Positions 1-6,371 are shown, numbered from the stretch's first letter. The stretch: 8,806 bases of DNA from Sulfitobacter sp. (GCA_024636405.1 JAGXHC010000230.1:1-8806); one strand, 5' to 3'. Numbers and translations are program-made. The notes: generated by a model not told the origin, from the letters alone.

Positions 1-471
1 GGATGGATCAACGTCGGTGCCGCAAACCAAAGCAATTGGTTGCGGTTTCTGGACGTTATAGGCGCGCCGGAGTTGAACGATGATCCATTGTTTTCGTCAA
101 ACCTCGGGCGCATACGGAATCTGCCGAAACTAGTTGCGATCCTGGATGGTTACATGATCCGCGACACAACCGAAAACTGGCTGGTCCGCATGGAAGAGGC
201 AAAGCTGCCTGCCGGGCCGGTCAACGACATATTGCAGATGCACGCCGATCCACAGGCGCGGTCGCGCGCGATGATTGTCGAGGTGGATCACCCGACGGCA
301 GGCAAGATTGAAACTCTCGGCCATCCGGTCAAATTCAGCGCCACGCCTGCGTCCGTAAACACCGCCGCACCCCTGTTGGGACAACATTCGCGTGAGGTGC
401 TGGGCGAAGCCGGATACGCCGCGGACCAGATTGAAACCCTGATCAACACGCAGGCGGTCATCGCAGCCTGA
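1..471 (+). CDS. Class III (CaiB/BaiF family) CoA-transferase, C-terminal part, 5' truncated by window edge
   Basis: The frame is open from base 1, so the gene starts outside the window; about 156 C-terminal residues are visible. The family moves CoA between carboxylic acids (formyl-, succinyl-, carnitinyl- or aryl-CoA types). The visible part matches the conserved C-terminal region: a GAAN-x-x-x-W segment near the edge, a G-A-P-E-L / D-D-P-L-F segment, a W-L-x-x-x-E-x-A-x-L-P-A-G-P-V-N segment, a D-P-Q-x-x-x-R segment followed by V-D-H-P, and the closing A-P-L-L-G-Q-H motif followed by E-V-L. The catalytic Asp lies in the missing N-terminal part, so activity and substrate cannot be judged. 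The TTG at 40 is internal, since conserved sequence continues upstream of it. The gene ends 43 bp before the small DUF336 gene and is probably co-transcribed with it. Confidence 0.93.
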   Translation, partial: GWINVGAANQSNWLRFLDVIGAPELNDDPLFSSNLGRIRNLPKLVAILDGYMIRDTTENWLVRMEEAKLPAGPVNDILQMHADPQARSRAMIVEVDHPTAGKIETLGHPVKFSATPASVNTAAPLLGQHSREVLGEAGYAADQIETLINTQAVIAA

Positions 472-502
472 CCATACCGCTGACGTGGGGTGAACACCTA
501 TC

Positions 503-508
503 AAAGGA
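503..508 (+). promoter_or_regulatory. Ribosome binding site that decides the start of the DUF336 gene
   Basis: AAAGGA lies 6 nt before the ATG at 515 but directly abuts the in-frame ATG at 509. Normal Shine-Dalgarno spacing therefore favours 515. Confidence 0.6.
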
Positions 509-514
509 ATGAAA

Positions 515-940
515 ATGCACTTGGATCTTGAACGGGCACACGAGCTGATCAAACACAGTCGCGCCTGGGGTAAATCTAATGACCTCAAACCGCTGACCGT
601 CGCTGTTCTGGACAGCGGCGGCTATTTGCTGGCGCTGGCGCGCGAGGATGGGACAAGCAATCTGAGACCCGAAATTGCACAAGGCAAGGCGCGCGGCGCC
701 ATCGCAATGGGCCTGGGGTCCAGAGCCCTTTTCAAGCGCGCGCAGGCCGAGCCCTTTTTCATCCAGTCGATGAACGCGCTTTCGGGTGGTTCACTTGTGC
801 CTGTTGCAGGCGGTGTTTTGATCAAACATGACGGCCAAATTCTGGGTGCGGTGGGCATCACCGGTGACACATCCGACAATGACGAGGCCTGCGCGATTGC
901 CGCCATTGAACAATGCGGTTTTGTTGCCGACGGCGGTTAA
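515..940 (+). CDS. HbpS/GlcG-like (DUF336, heme-degrading family) small protein
   Basis: A 141-residue protein, close to the usual length for a stand-alone DUF336 protein. Family hallmarks are present: V-A-V-L-D-S-G-G near residue 30, an A-R-E-D-G segment, an A-Q-G-K-A-R helix, V-P-V-A-G-G-V-L-I at about 92-100, G-A-V-G-I-T-G, and a D-E-A-C-A-I-A helix near the C-terminus. Members include HbpS of Streptomyces (heme binding), GlcG of the glycolate locus and the C-terminal half of PduO; the role of GlcG-type members in catabolic operons is not settled. There is no signal peptide, so it is probably cytoplasmic. The start at 515 is chosen for Shine-Dalgarno spacing; 509 would add Met-Lys. It follows the CoA-transferase gene on the same strand and ends 18 bp from the convergent iclR-type gene. 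Family assignment is firm, function is not. Confidence 0.88.
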   Translation: MHLDLERAHELIKHSRAWGKSNDLKPLTVAVLDSGGYLLALAREDGTSNLRPEIAQGKARGAIAMGLGSRALFKRAQAEPFFIQSMNALSGGSLVPVAGGVLIKHDGQILGAVGITGDTSDNDEACAIAAIEQCGFVADGG

Positions 941-958
941 GACAGACGCAGCGTGTGA

Positions 959-1735
959 CTATGGCCCGGACAGGGGCGAGATCGCGTTTGCCGCATCCAA
1001 AAGCCACGGCAGCAATTCCGAGCGGATGCGCGCATCGGTCCAATGATGCGCGGACACCGAACAATGCACAGCCGCGCGCCCTCTGCCATCGGGATCTCGA
1101 ATGGCACAGGCAATCCCGACCTCGCTCAGGATCATCTGGCCGTGGGTGATGGCATGGCCGGTTTCAGCGGCCAGTTCTATCTGTCTGGCAATTTCGGCGC
1201 GGTCGGTCGTGGTGCGTGGTGTGTGGGCATGCAGCGGCCAGTCACGGATCGCCGCCTCCCGCTCTGCCTTGGGAAATGTCGCCAAAATCGTTTGGCCCGC
1301 CGAGGTATTCAGCGCAGGCACCGTGCGCCCCGGCACGGATGCGGCAAAGGTCGTGCGGGTGCAGGGCAGCCGCGTGGCATACAGGATCTGCTGTCCCGAA
1401 AGCTGTGCCAGATTGACCGTTTCGCGCAGGCGCTGTGACAGGTCGATCAGTTTGGGCATGGCCCGCGCCACCAGCGGATCGGACCAGTAATACGCGTATG
1501 CCATCCGCAACCAGGCATGCGATGGCCGAAAGCGCCGCGTAACCGGGTCTTTGTCCAGCATCCCTTCGAGGTGAAGCGTGTGCGCAAGTCGCTGCACAGC
1601 GCTTTTATCAAGCCCGGTACGCTCTGCCAGCTTGACCAGCGATAATTCGGTATGGGTTTCATCAAAGGCCCGCAGAAGGCGCAACCCCTTGGCCAGCGTG
1701 CCAACGTAAAGGGTATTCTGCTTGGCTTGTGTCAT
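959..1735 (-). CDS. IclR-family transcriptional regulator
   Basis: A 258-residue protein with the usual IclR length and layout. Residues about 10-65 form the N-terminal winged helix: L-A-K-G-L-R-L-L-R-A-F-D, then L-V-K-L-A-E-R-T-G-L, then the recognition helix around K44-S-A-V-Q-R-L. Residues about 80-250 match the IclR effector-binding domain, with the P-x-L-x-x-L-S-x-x-x-x-E-T-V-N-L-A segment and the G-R-x-V-P-x-L-N-T-S-A-G-Q-x-I-L-A segment. IclR proteins are dimeric or tetrameric repressors or activators that respond to small carboxylates and aromatics. The ATG at 1735 has only a weak ribosome site (AAGAGA, 5 nt upstream). It is divergent from the importer operon, so it probably controls that operon and itself through the palindrome at 1833-1853. 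Its effector is unknown; the importer substrate or a breakdown product is the natural guess. Confidence 0.92.
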   Translation of the reverse strand: MTQAKQNTLYVGTLAKGLRLLRAFDETHTELSLVKLAERTGLDKSAVQRLAHTLHLEGMLDKDPVTRRFRPSHAWLRMAYAYYWSDPLVARAMPKLIDLSQRLRETVNLAQLSGQQILYATRLPCTRTTFAASVPGRTVPALNTSAGQTILATFPKAEREAAIRDWPLHAHTPRTTTDRAEIARQIELAAETGHAITHGQMILSEVGIACAIRDPDGRGRAAVHCSVSAHHWTDARIRSELLPWLLDAANAISPLSGP

Positions 1736-1839
1736 GGCGTTCTCTTGCGGTTCTGGCCTTTCGGCGCGGCGATTGAATTTGGACCTTGATTTCTGTGCGG
1801 TCGCATAGTTTCATCAATCATATGCCAATCCTACGTATC

Positions 1840-1845
1840 ATTATA
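1840..1845 (-). promoter_or_regulatory. Candidate -10 box for the iclR-type gene
   Basis: On the - strand this reads TATAAT, an exact -10 consensus, inside the palindrome. The best -35 match I see is TTTACG (1866-1861) at a short 15-nt spacing, so the promoter is tentative. It would give a leader of roughly 100 nt for the regulator gene. Confidence 0.35.
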
Positions 1846-1849
1846 TGAT
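1844..1849 (+). promoter_or_regulatory. Candidate -10 box for the importer operon
   Basis: TATGAT matches the -10 consensus at five of six positions and lies in the right arm of the palindrome. No good -35 hexamer is found 16-18 nt upstream, which could mean that an activator is needed or that the box is fortuitous. Initiation here would give a leader of about 60 nt. Confidence 0.3.
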
Positions 1850-1885
1850 ATGTGTAAGCCCGTAAACTGGGCACCTGACAAAAAA

Positions 1886-1909
1886 GCCGCGGCATCCCTG
1901 CGGCAGGGA
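1886..1909 (+). promoter_or_regulatory. Two mutually exclusive hairpins in the leader of the importer operon
   Basis: GCCGC (1886-1890) can pair with GCGGC (1900-1904). Alternatively TCCCTG (1895-1900) can pair with CAGGGA (1904-1909) around a CGG loop. The second fold takes up AGGGA, part of the Shine-Dalgarno sequence of the binding-protein gene, and the two folds share bases, so only one can form. A further small stem GCCC/GGGC lies upstream (1858-1872). Pairing is visible in the sequence; a regulatory role is conjecture. Confidence 0.3.
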
Positions 1910-1912
1910 GGA
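1905..1912 (+). promoter_or_regulatory. Strong ribosome binding site of the solute-binding protein gene
   Basis: AGGGAGGA sits 6 nt before the ATG at 1919. It decides this start over the upstream in-frame ATG at 1850. Confidence 0.85.
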
Positions 1913-1918
1913 CACCTC

Positions 1919-3445
1919 ATGAAGACCACATTTCTGAAATCCACGGCCTTGACGCTGGTTATGTCGCTGGCCGCAAGCGGTGCCGCAATGGCCGACAAGG
2001 CCAATGACACTCTGCGCGTCGCCTATACCAAAGAGCTTGAGAACGTGGACAGCTATTTCAATTCATCGCGCGAAGGCGTCGTGTTGCAGCGCGCCGTCTG
2101 GGACGGCCTGATCTACCGCGATCCGGAGACAAATGAATACAAGGGAAACCTTGCGACCAGCTGGGAATGGATCGACGACAAGACGCTGGAACTGAAGCTG
2201 CGGGAGGGCGTGACCTTTCACAACGGTGATGCCTTTGGTGCCGATGACGTCGTTGCCACAGTGAATTTCGTGGCCAAAGAAGAAAACGGCGTAAAAACCC
2301 AGCGCAACGTGAACTGGATGGAAAAAGCCGAGAAGATCGACGACCTGACCGTGCGCATCACCACCAAGGAAGTTTTCCCGGCGGCGATTGAATTCCTTTC
2401 CGGTCCGGTGTCGATGTATCCGGCGGAATATTATGCCGAGGTCGGCCCGTCGGGCATGGGGCTCAAGCCTGTGGGAACCGGCCCCTACAAGGTTGTCGAA
2501 GTCGTACCGGGCCAGCACTTCGTGCTGGAAAAGAACGAGAACTATCACGACAGCCCCAAGGGTCAGCCGACCATCGGCACGATCGACATCCGCACCATCC
2601 CGGACGTGAACACCCAGATCGCGGAGCTTTTTTCCGGCTCTCTTGATCTGATCTGGCAAGTGCCGGCCGATCAGGCGGAAAAGCTGGCCAGCATGGACGA
2701 TCAGTTCAGCGTCTCAAACGAATCCACCATGCGTGTCGGGTATCTTTCGATGGATGCCGCGGGCCGGTCATCAATGGATCCAAATCCGTTCCTTGACCTC
2801 AAGGTTCGTCAGGCCGTCAACCACGCGATTGACCGCAAGGCACTGGTCGACAACTTGCTTAAAGGCAAATCCAAGGTCGTCTGGACCGCCTGTTTCCCCA
2901 GCCAGTTTGGGTGTGAACAAGACGTTGCAGAATTCCCATATGACCCGGAAAAGGCCAAAGCGCTGCTGGCAGAGGCGGGCTATCCTGACGGGTTCACCAC
3001 CGAATTCTATGCCTACCGCGACCGCGCCTATGCCGAGGCCATCTCAAGCTACCTCAACGCGGTTGGCATCAAGACCGACTTCAAGATGCTGCAATATTCC
3101 GCCCTGCGAGAGTTGAACATGAAAGGCGAGGTGCCGATATCCTTCCAGACATGGGGCAGCTATTCGATCAACGATGCTTCGGCGATGGTCAGCCAGTTCT
3201 TCAAACATGGCAGCCTTGATACGACGCGCGACGATGCGGTGCTTGAGGCCCTTGATGTGGCCGACAGTGCGACCGACCCTGAAAAGCGCAAGGAATACTA
3301 TGGCAAGGCGCTGAAGCGGATCGCGGAACAGGCGTTCTGGGCCCCGATGTTCAGCTACAACACCAACTACGTCACGACCAAGGAGGTAAATTACACCCCC
3401 ACGGCTGACGAGGTGCTGCGCTTTACCAACATGACCTGGAACTGA
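1919..3445 (+). CDS. ABC transporter periplasmic solute-binding protein, family 5 (Dpp/Opp/Gsi type)
   Basis: A 508-residue precursor of normal length for SBP_bac_5. It begins with a Sec signal peptide: basic MKTTFLKS, a hydrophobic core to about residue 22, and an A-M-A cleavage site with D26 as the likely first mature residue. Family motifs follow: L-A-T-S-W-E with L-R-E-G-V-T-F-H-N-G downstream (the family signature region), G-T-G-P-Y-K, L-D-L-K-V-R-Q-A-V-N-H-A-I-D-R, and Y-D-P-E-K-A-K-A-L-L-A-E-A-G-Y. The family delivers di- and oligopeptides, glutathione, nickel chelates, opines or sugars to the importer. The ligand cannot be read from sequence. The GGT-like gene in the same operon suggests a peptide or amide compound. 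The mature chain has exactly two cysteines, C325 and C332. There is no lipobox, so it is a free periplasmic protein. It is first in the operon and separated from the permeases by a strong hairpin. Confidence 0.93.
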   Translation: MKTTFLKSTALTLVMSLAASGAAMADKANDTLRVAYTKELENVDSYFNSSREGVVLQRAVWDGLIYRDPETNEYKGNLATSWEWIDDKTLELKLREGVTFHNGDAFGADDVVATVNFVAKEENGVKTQRNVNWMEKAEKIDDLTVRITTKEVFPAAIEFLSGPVSMYPAEYYAEVGPSGMGLKPVGTGPYKVVEVVPGQHFVLEKNENYHDSPKGQPTIGTIDIRTIPDVNTQIAELFSGSLDLIWQVPADQAEKLASMDDQFSVSNESTMRVGYLSMDAAGRSSMDPNPFLDLKVRQAVNHAIDRKALVDNLLKGKSKVVWTACFPSQFGCEQDVAEFPYDPEKAKALLAEAGYPDGFTTEFYAYRDRAYAEAISSYLNAVGIKTDFKMLQYSALRELNMKGEVPISFQTWGSYSINDASAMVSQFFKHGSLDTTRDDAVLEALDVADSATDPEKRKEYYGKALKRIAEQAFWAPMFSYNTNYVTTKEVNYTPTADEVLRFTNMTWN

Positions 3446-3454
3446 ACCATCTGC

Positions 3455-3490
3455 AAAGCCCGGCAGGTCAGCACGACCTGCCGGGCTTTT
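3455..3490 (+). terminator. Strong hairpin with T-run between binding-protein and permease genes
   Basis: The arm 3455-3469 is a perfect 15-bp inverse complement of 3475-3489, around the 5-nt loop AGCAC. The stem is GC-rich in its middle, and the 3' arm ends in TTTT (3487-3490). It begins 10 bp after the binding-protein stop. It has the full form of an intrinsic terminator, but the permease genes follow on the same strand with no obvious promoter. Partial read-through, or 3'-end protection of a binding-protein mRNA, is the usual explanation for such elements in ABC operons. The remaining bases up to 3523 show nothing else I can name. Confidence 0.85.
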
Positions 3491-3523
3491 CCCATTCCAA
3501 TTTCCACAAACTGCAATGCCGAC

Positions 3524-3530
3524 AAGGAGG
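3524..3530 (+). promoter_or_regulatory. Ribosome binding site that decides the permease 1 start
   Basis: AAGGAGG lies 9 nt before the ATG at 3540 and downstream of the in-frame ATG at 3516. It rules out 3516 as the translated start. Confidence 0.8.
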
Positions 3531-3539
3531 CCGCAGCAC

Positions 3540-4457
3540 ATGCTGCCATTCATTCTGAAAAGACTGGGCCTCGCGGTTCTTGTGGCGCTGACTGTCAGCT
3601 TCATCAGCTTCTCGTTGTTGTTTCTGTCGGGCGATCCGGCGGCGGCACTTGCCGGTGAAACCGCCAGCGGCGAAGACATCGACGCGATCCGCCGCATTTA
3701 CGGCTTTGACCGGCCTATGCTGGTGCAATACGGCGAATGGCTCTGGCAGGCGCTGCAGGGTGATTTCGGCGAAAGCTATTATTTCAAACTACCGGTCTCC
3801 AGCCTGATTGCCGACCGGCTTTCGGTCACGATGATCCTGGGCGTGTGCGGCATCTCCTTTGCGCTGCTGACGGCCGTGCCGCTGGGTGTTGCGGCGGCGA
3901 TCCGGCCCAATTCGATCATCGACCGCATAGCGTTGTTTCTGTCCGTGGCCGGGCAGGCGATGCCAAGCTTCTGGTTCGGTCTGATCCTGATCGTGTTGTT
4001 CGGGATCAAACTGCGGTGGTTGCCACCATCGGGCGCGGACACCTGGCGGCATTTCATCATGCCCACCATCGTTCTGGGTTATTATGCGATGCCCGCGATC
4101 ATGCGGCTGACACGTGCTGGCATGCTTGAGGTGCTGAATTCCGATTATGTGCGTACCGCGCGCGCCAAAGGCGCCGGCGAATTGCGCGTCTTGTTCAAAC
4201 ATGCGCTGCGCAACGCGATCATCCCGGTGGTCAGCCTTGCTGCCGTTCAGATGGGTTTCATGCTGGGCGGGTCGATTGTGGTTGAATCGGTCTTTGCCTT
4301 GCACGGGGCAGGGTATCTGGCCTGGGAAAGCATTGCGCGCAATGACCTGCCCACAGTGCAGGCGCTGATCCTGATCTTTTCGATGTTCTACATCGTCTTC
4401 ACCTTTCTGGCGGATGTTCTGAACGCATGGCTTGACCCGCGCATGAGGAGTTCGTGA
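3540..4457 (+). CDS. ABC importer permease 1 (DppB/OppB/GsiC type)
   Basis: A 305-residue inner-membrane protein that starts with a short cytoplasmic MLPFILKRLG and a first membrane helix, followed by the S-G-D-P-A motif and the large periplasmic segment typical of DppB-type subunits (the G-F-D-R-P-M-L-V-Q-Y and G-D-F-G-E-S segments). The transmembrane core follows. The cytoplasmic EAA coupling loop lies at about residues 200-225 (Y203-V-R-T-A-R-A-K-G, then H-A-L-R-N-A-I-I-P). The protein ends in a last helix and the L-D-P-R segment. It pairs with permease 2 to form the channel. The start at 3540 is set by the ribosome site; an earlier ATG would add eight non-conserved residues. The stop is one base before the start of permease 2, whose ribosome site lies inside this gene (4445-4450). 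Confidence 0.93.
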   Translation: MLPFILKRLGLAVLVALTVSFISFSLLFLSGDPAAALAGETASGEDIDAIRRIYGFDRPMLVQYGEWLWQALQGDFGESYYFKLPVSSLIADRLSVTMILGVCGISFALLTAVPLGVAAAIRPNSIIDRIALFLSVAGQAMPSFWFGLILIVLFGIKLRWLPPSGADTWRHFIMPTIVLGYYAMPAIMRLTRAGMLEVLNSDYVRTARAKGAGELRVLFKHALRNAIIPVVSLAAVQMGFMLGGSIVVESVFALHGAGYLAWESIARNDLPTVQALILIFSMFYIVFTFLADVLNAWLDPRMRSS

Positions 4458-4458
4458 C

Positions 4459-5361
4459 ATGGCCGTGCACAAGACGATAGATCCGCTTTTGGAAGAACTG
4501 ACCGGCCCGACGCCGCGCCAGATCCTGCGCAAACGGGTGACCAGTCATGCCGGGCTGCTGTTTGGCGTCGGCGTCGTGTTGCTGCTGCTGTTCATCGCGC
4601 TGCTGGCGCCTGTGTTGGCGCCCCGTGACCCTTATGCCCAAACCCTTGCAAACCGCATGATCAAACCGGTGTTCATGGGGGGCACATGGGAGCATCCGCT
4701 TGGCACAGACCATCTGGGGCGCGATTACCTGTCGCGTCTGATCTACGGCGCGCGTGTGTCGCTGCTGATCGGGGGGGTGGCGGCGCTGATCTCTGGCGTG
4801 ATCGGCACGGCCATGGGCGTGGCGGCAGGATATTTCGGCGGCAAGGTGGATGCCGTTGTGACCTTCTTGATCAATGTGCGACTGGCAATGCCTGTCGTGC
4901 TTGTGGCACTGGCGGTTGTCGCCATACTTGGTGGATCTTTGCAGGTGGTGATCGGCGTGCTGGGCCTGCTGTTGTGGGACCGGTTCGCGGTGGTCATGCG
5001 GGCGTCGACGCTACAGGTGCGGCGGCGCGAATGTGTGTCAGCGGCACGCGCCATCGGGGCCTCGACACCGCGCGTGATCCTGTCGGAAATCATGCCCAAC
5101 ATCGTCAATAACCTGATCGTCATCGTCACCCTTGAAATGGCACATGCGATCCTTCTGGAAGCGGCGTTGTCATTTCTGGGGCTTGGCGTTCAGCCGCCGA
5201 CGCCCAGTTGGGGCCTGATGGTCAGCGAGGGCAAGAACATGATGCTGTTTGAGCCTTGGCTGGTGCTGATCCCAGGCATTGTATTGTTCATTCTGGTCCT
5301 TGCGATCAACCTGATGGGTGACGGCCTGCGCGATGTGACCGCCCCCGAGAACCGGAGTTGA
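4459..5361 (+). CDS. ABC importer permease 2 (DppC/OppC/GsiD type)
   Basis: A 300-residue inner-membrane protein. It has a cytoplasmic N-terminal tail of about 30 residues, a first helix ending in L-A-P-R-D-P-Y, and the family motif L-G-T-D-H-L-G-R-D with the R-L-I-Y-G-A-R-x-S-L segment. Hydrophobic helices follow. The EAA loop lies at about residues 190-215 (R-E-C-V-S-A-A-R-A-I-G-A-S, then I-M-P-N-I). The C-terminal signature S-F-L-G-L-G-V-Q-P-P-T-P-S-W-G and the closing N-L-M-G-D-G-L-R-D are present. The ribosome site TGAGGAG (4444-4450) precedes the ATG by 8 nt. The gene is one base downstream of permease 1 and two bases upstream of the preferred ATPase 1 start, so translation of the set is probably coupled. 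Confidence 0.93.
   Translation: MAVHKTIDPLLEELTGPTPRQILRKRVTSHAGLLFGVGVVLLLLFIALLAPVLAPRDPYAQTLANRMIKPVFMGGTWEHPLGTDHLGRDYLSRLIYGARVSLLIGGVAALISGVIGTAMGVAAGYFGGKVDAVVTFLINVRLAMPVVLVALAVVAILGGSLQVVIGVLGLLLWDRFAVVMRASTLQVRRRECVSAARAIGASTPRVILSEIMPNIVNNLIVIVTLEMAHAILLEAALSFLGLGVQPPTPSWGLMVSEGKNMMLFEPWLVLIPGIVLFILVLAINLMGDGLRDVTAPENRS
5354..5357 (+). promoter_or_regulatory. Ribosome binding site supporting the ATG start of ATPase 1
   Basis: GGAG ends 6 nt before the ATG at 5364. An in-frame TTG at 5358 directly abuts this site and overlaps the permease 2 stop (TTGA); its spacing is unsuitable, so ATG 5364 is preferred. Confidence 0.6.
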
Positions 5362-5363
5362 CG

Positions 5364-6371
5364 ATGGACGAGGACACTAAAAAGCCGCTGCTGAGCGTGC
5401 GCGGTCTGACGCTGGATATTCCACTGGCCAGCGGGGATCTGCATGCTGTGCGCGGCATCGACTTTGATCTTTACCGGGGCGAAACACTTTGCATTGTTGG
5501 CGAAAGCGGGTCAGGCAAATCACTTACCTCTCTTGCGATCATGGGACTGCTGGACAAAAACATCCGGCGCAGCGCTGAGCGGCTGGATTTCAACGGGATC
5601 GCGCTTGCGCAAGCATCCAATCGCAAGATGCGCACGCTGCGCGGTGACCGTATTGCGATGATCTTTCAGGAACCGATGACCTCGCTCAACCCGGCCTATA
5701 CCATCGGTGATCAGCTGATCGAGGCGCTGCGGCTGCACCGCAATGTCAGCCGCGAAAAGGCGCGGGCACGGGCGGTGGAACTGCTTGAAAAGGTCGGCAT
5801 CACGTCCGCAGCCAGCCGTCTGGGCCAGTACCCGCATCAATTGTCGGGGGGGCTGCGTCAGCGTGTCGTGATCGCCATGGCCCTGATGTGCGAGCCCGAA
5901 CTGATCATTGCCGATGAACCGACGACAGCGCTTGACGTGACCATCCAGGCGCAGATCCTCAGCCTGCTGGTGGCGCTGACCAAGGAAATGGACGTGGCCA
6001 TGATCCTGATCACCCATGATCTGGGTGTGGTGGCGCGGGTCGCAGACAAGGTGGGCGTCATGTACGCAGGTGAACTGGTGGAAACCGGGCCTGCCGCCGA
6101 TGTATTCGGCAAGCCGATGCATCCCTATACACGCGGCCTGCTGCGCTGCATCCCGCAACCCGGCAAGACAGAACGCGGCGCGCCATTGGGAACCATCCCC
6201 GGCATCGTGCCGTCGCTGGTGGGGGACGTGCAGGGCTGTGCGTTCCGCACCCGTTGCCCGCACGCGGTTGATGCCTGTCGCAACGCAATACCCGAACGCG
6301 GTACACCGCCGCATGAATTCTTGTGCGTTCACCCCGACGGTGCACGCGCCGCTGAAGGAGAGCTGGCATGA
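5364..6371 (+). CDS. ABC importer ATPase 1 (DppD/OppD type)
   Basis: A 335-residue cytoplasmic ATPase with all nucleotide-binding motifs: Walker A G-E-S-G-S-G-K-S at residues 46-53, the Q-loop at Q102 ([11 protein letters not shown]), an ABC signature at 160-167 reading L-S-G-G-L-R-Q-R, Walker B L-I-I-A-D184-E185, and switch His218. The C-terminal part is the oligopeptide-transporter extension (H-P-Y-T-R-G-L-L, then four cysteines C292, C298, C305 and C321). In related Opp/Dpp ATPases this Cys set has been reported to hold a [4Fe-4S] cluster. The Gln of the LSGGQ signature is Leu here; a hydrophobic residue at this point is common in the DppD/OppD branch. It should form a heterodimer with ATPase 2, whose start overlaps this stop by 4 bases (ATGA). 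Confidence 0.94.
   Translation: MDEDTKKPLLSVRGLTLDIPLASGDLHAVRGIDFDLYRGETLCIVGESGSGKSLTSLAIMGLLDKNIRRSAERLDFNGIALAQASNRKMRTLRGDRIAMIFQEPMTSLNPAYTIGDQLIEALRLHRNVSREKARARAVELLEKVGITSAASRLGQYPHQLSGGLRQRVVIAMALMCEPELIIADEPTTALDVTIQAQILSLLVALTKEMDVAMILITHDLGVVARVADKVGVMYAGELVETGPAADVFGKPMHPYTRGLLRCIPQPGKTERGAPLGTIPGIVPSLVGDVQGCAFRTRCPHAVDACRNAIPERGTPPHEFLCVHPDGARAAEGELA

Larger units (their letters stand above)
1833..1853. promoter_or_regulatory. Palindromic candidate operator (probable IclR-type site)
   Basis: The core TATCAT-TAT-ATGATA (1836-1850) is a perfect inverted repeat of 6-bp arms around 3 bp. It extends to 9-bp arms with one mismatch (G1835 opposite T1851). It lies between the divergent iclR-type gene and importer operon and overlaps -10-like hexamers on both strands. 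IclR regulators commonly bind short imperfect palindromes in their own divergent promoter regions. Assignment to this regulator is inferred from position only. Confidence 0.5.
1736..1918. promoter_or_regulatory. Divergent control region between the iclR-type gene and the importer operon
   Basis: A 183-bp non-coding spacer separates the two divergent starts. Its central part (about 1804-1857) is much richer in A/T than the flanking genes and holds repeated ATCAT half-sites at 1817-1821 and 1837-1841 and the inverse ATGAT at 1845-1849. The 1736-1800 part contains TTGAAT (1773-1778) and TTGATT (1786-1791), but I find no well-placed -10 partner for either on the + strand. The distal part is the structured leader of the importer operon. 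An in-frame ATG at 1850 exists but is not credible as the start of the binding protein, because it has no ribosome site and precedes the signal peptide by 23 codons. Confidence 0.75.

Noticed and set aside
900..922. Hairpin plus TTTT as a formal intrinsic terminator
   Set aside because: It lies inside the coding region, has a bulge and a short T-run; it is kept only as a possibility under findings, not as a feature.
1773..1814. TTGAAT and TTGATT as -35 boxes for the importer operon
   Set aside because: The sequence about 17 nt downstream of each gives no acceptable -10 hexamer (for TTGATT it reads TTTCAT).
1804..1857. AT-rich stretch considered as a mobile-element edge or horizontally acquired segment
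   Set aside because: There is no transposase, terminal repeat or target duplication; low GC is normal for a divergent promoter region.
1850..1918. In-frame upstream ATG that would lengthen the solute-binding protein by 23 residues
   Set aside because: It has no ribosome site, overlaps the candidate promoter/operator and would put a polar stretch before an evident signal peptide; ATG 1919 has a strong ribosome site at ideal spacing.
3516..3539. Upstream in-frame ATG for permease 1
   Set aside because: The strong ribosome site AAGGAGG lies downstream of it and serves ATG 3540; the eight extra residues are not typical of the family.
3044..3697. Open frame on the - strand across the binding-protein end and permease start
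   Set aside because: It runs through the terminator-like hairpin and two conserved genes on the other strand and shows no recognisable motif.
3789..4532. Long open frame on the - strand across permease 1
   Set aside because: Its translation is rich in His, Arg and Gln without domain motifs and lies opposite a clearly conserved gene; it is a by-product of G/C-rich third codon positions.
5358..5363. TTG start for ATPase 1 overlapping the permease 2 stop
   Set aside because: The ribosome site GGAG abuts it with no spacing, whereas ATG 5364 is 6 nt away.
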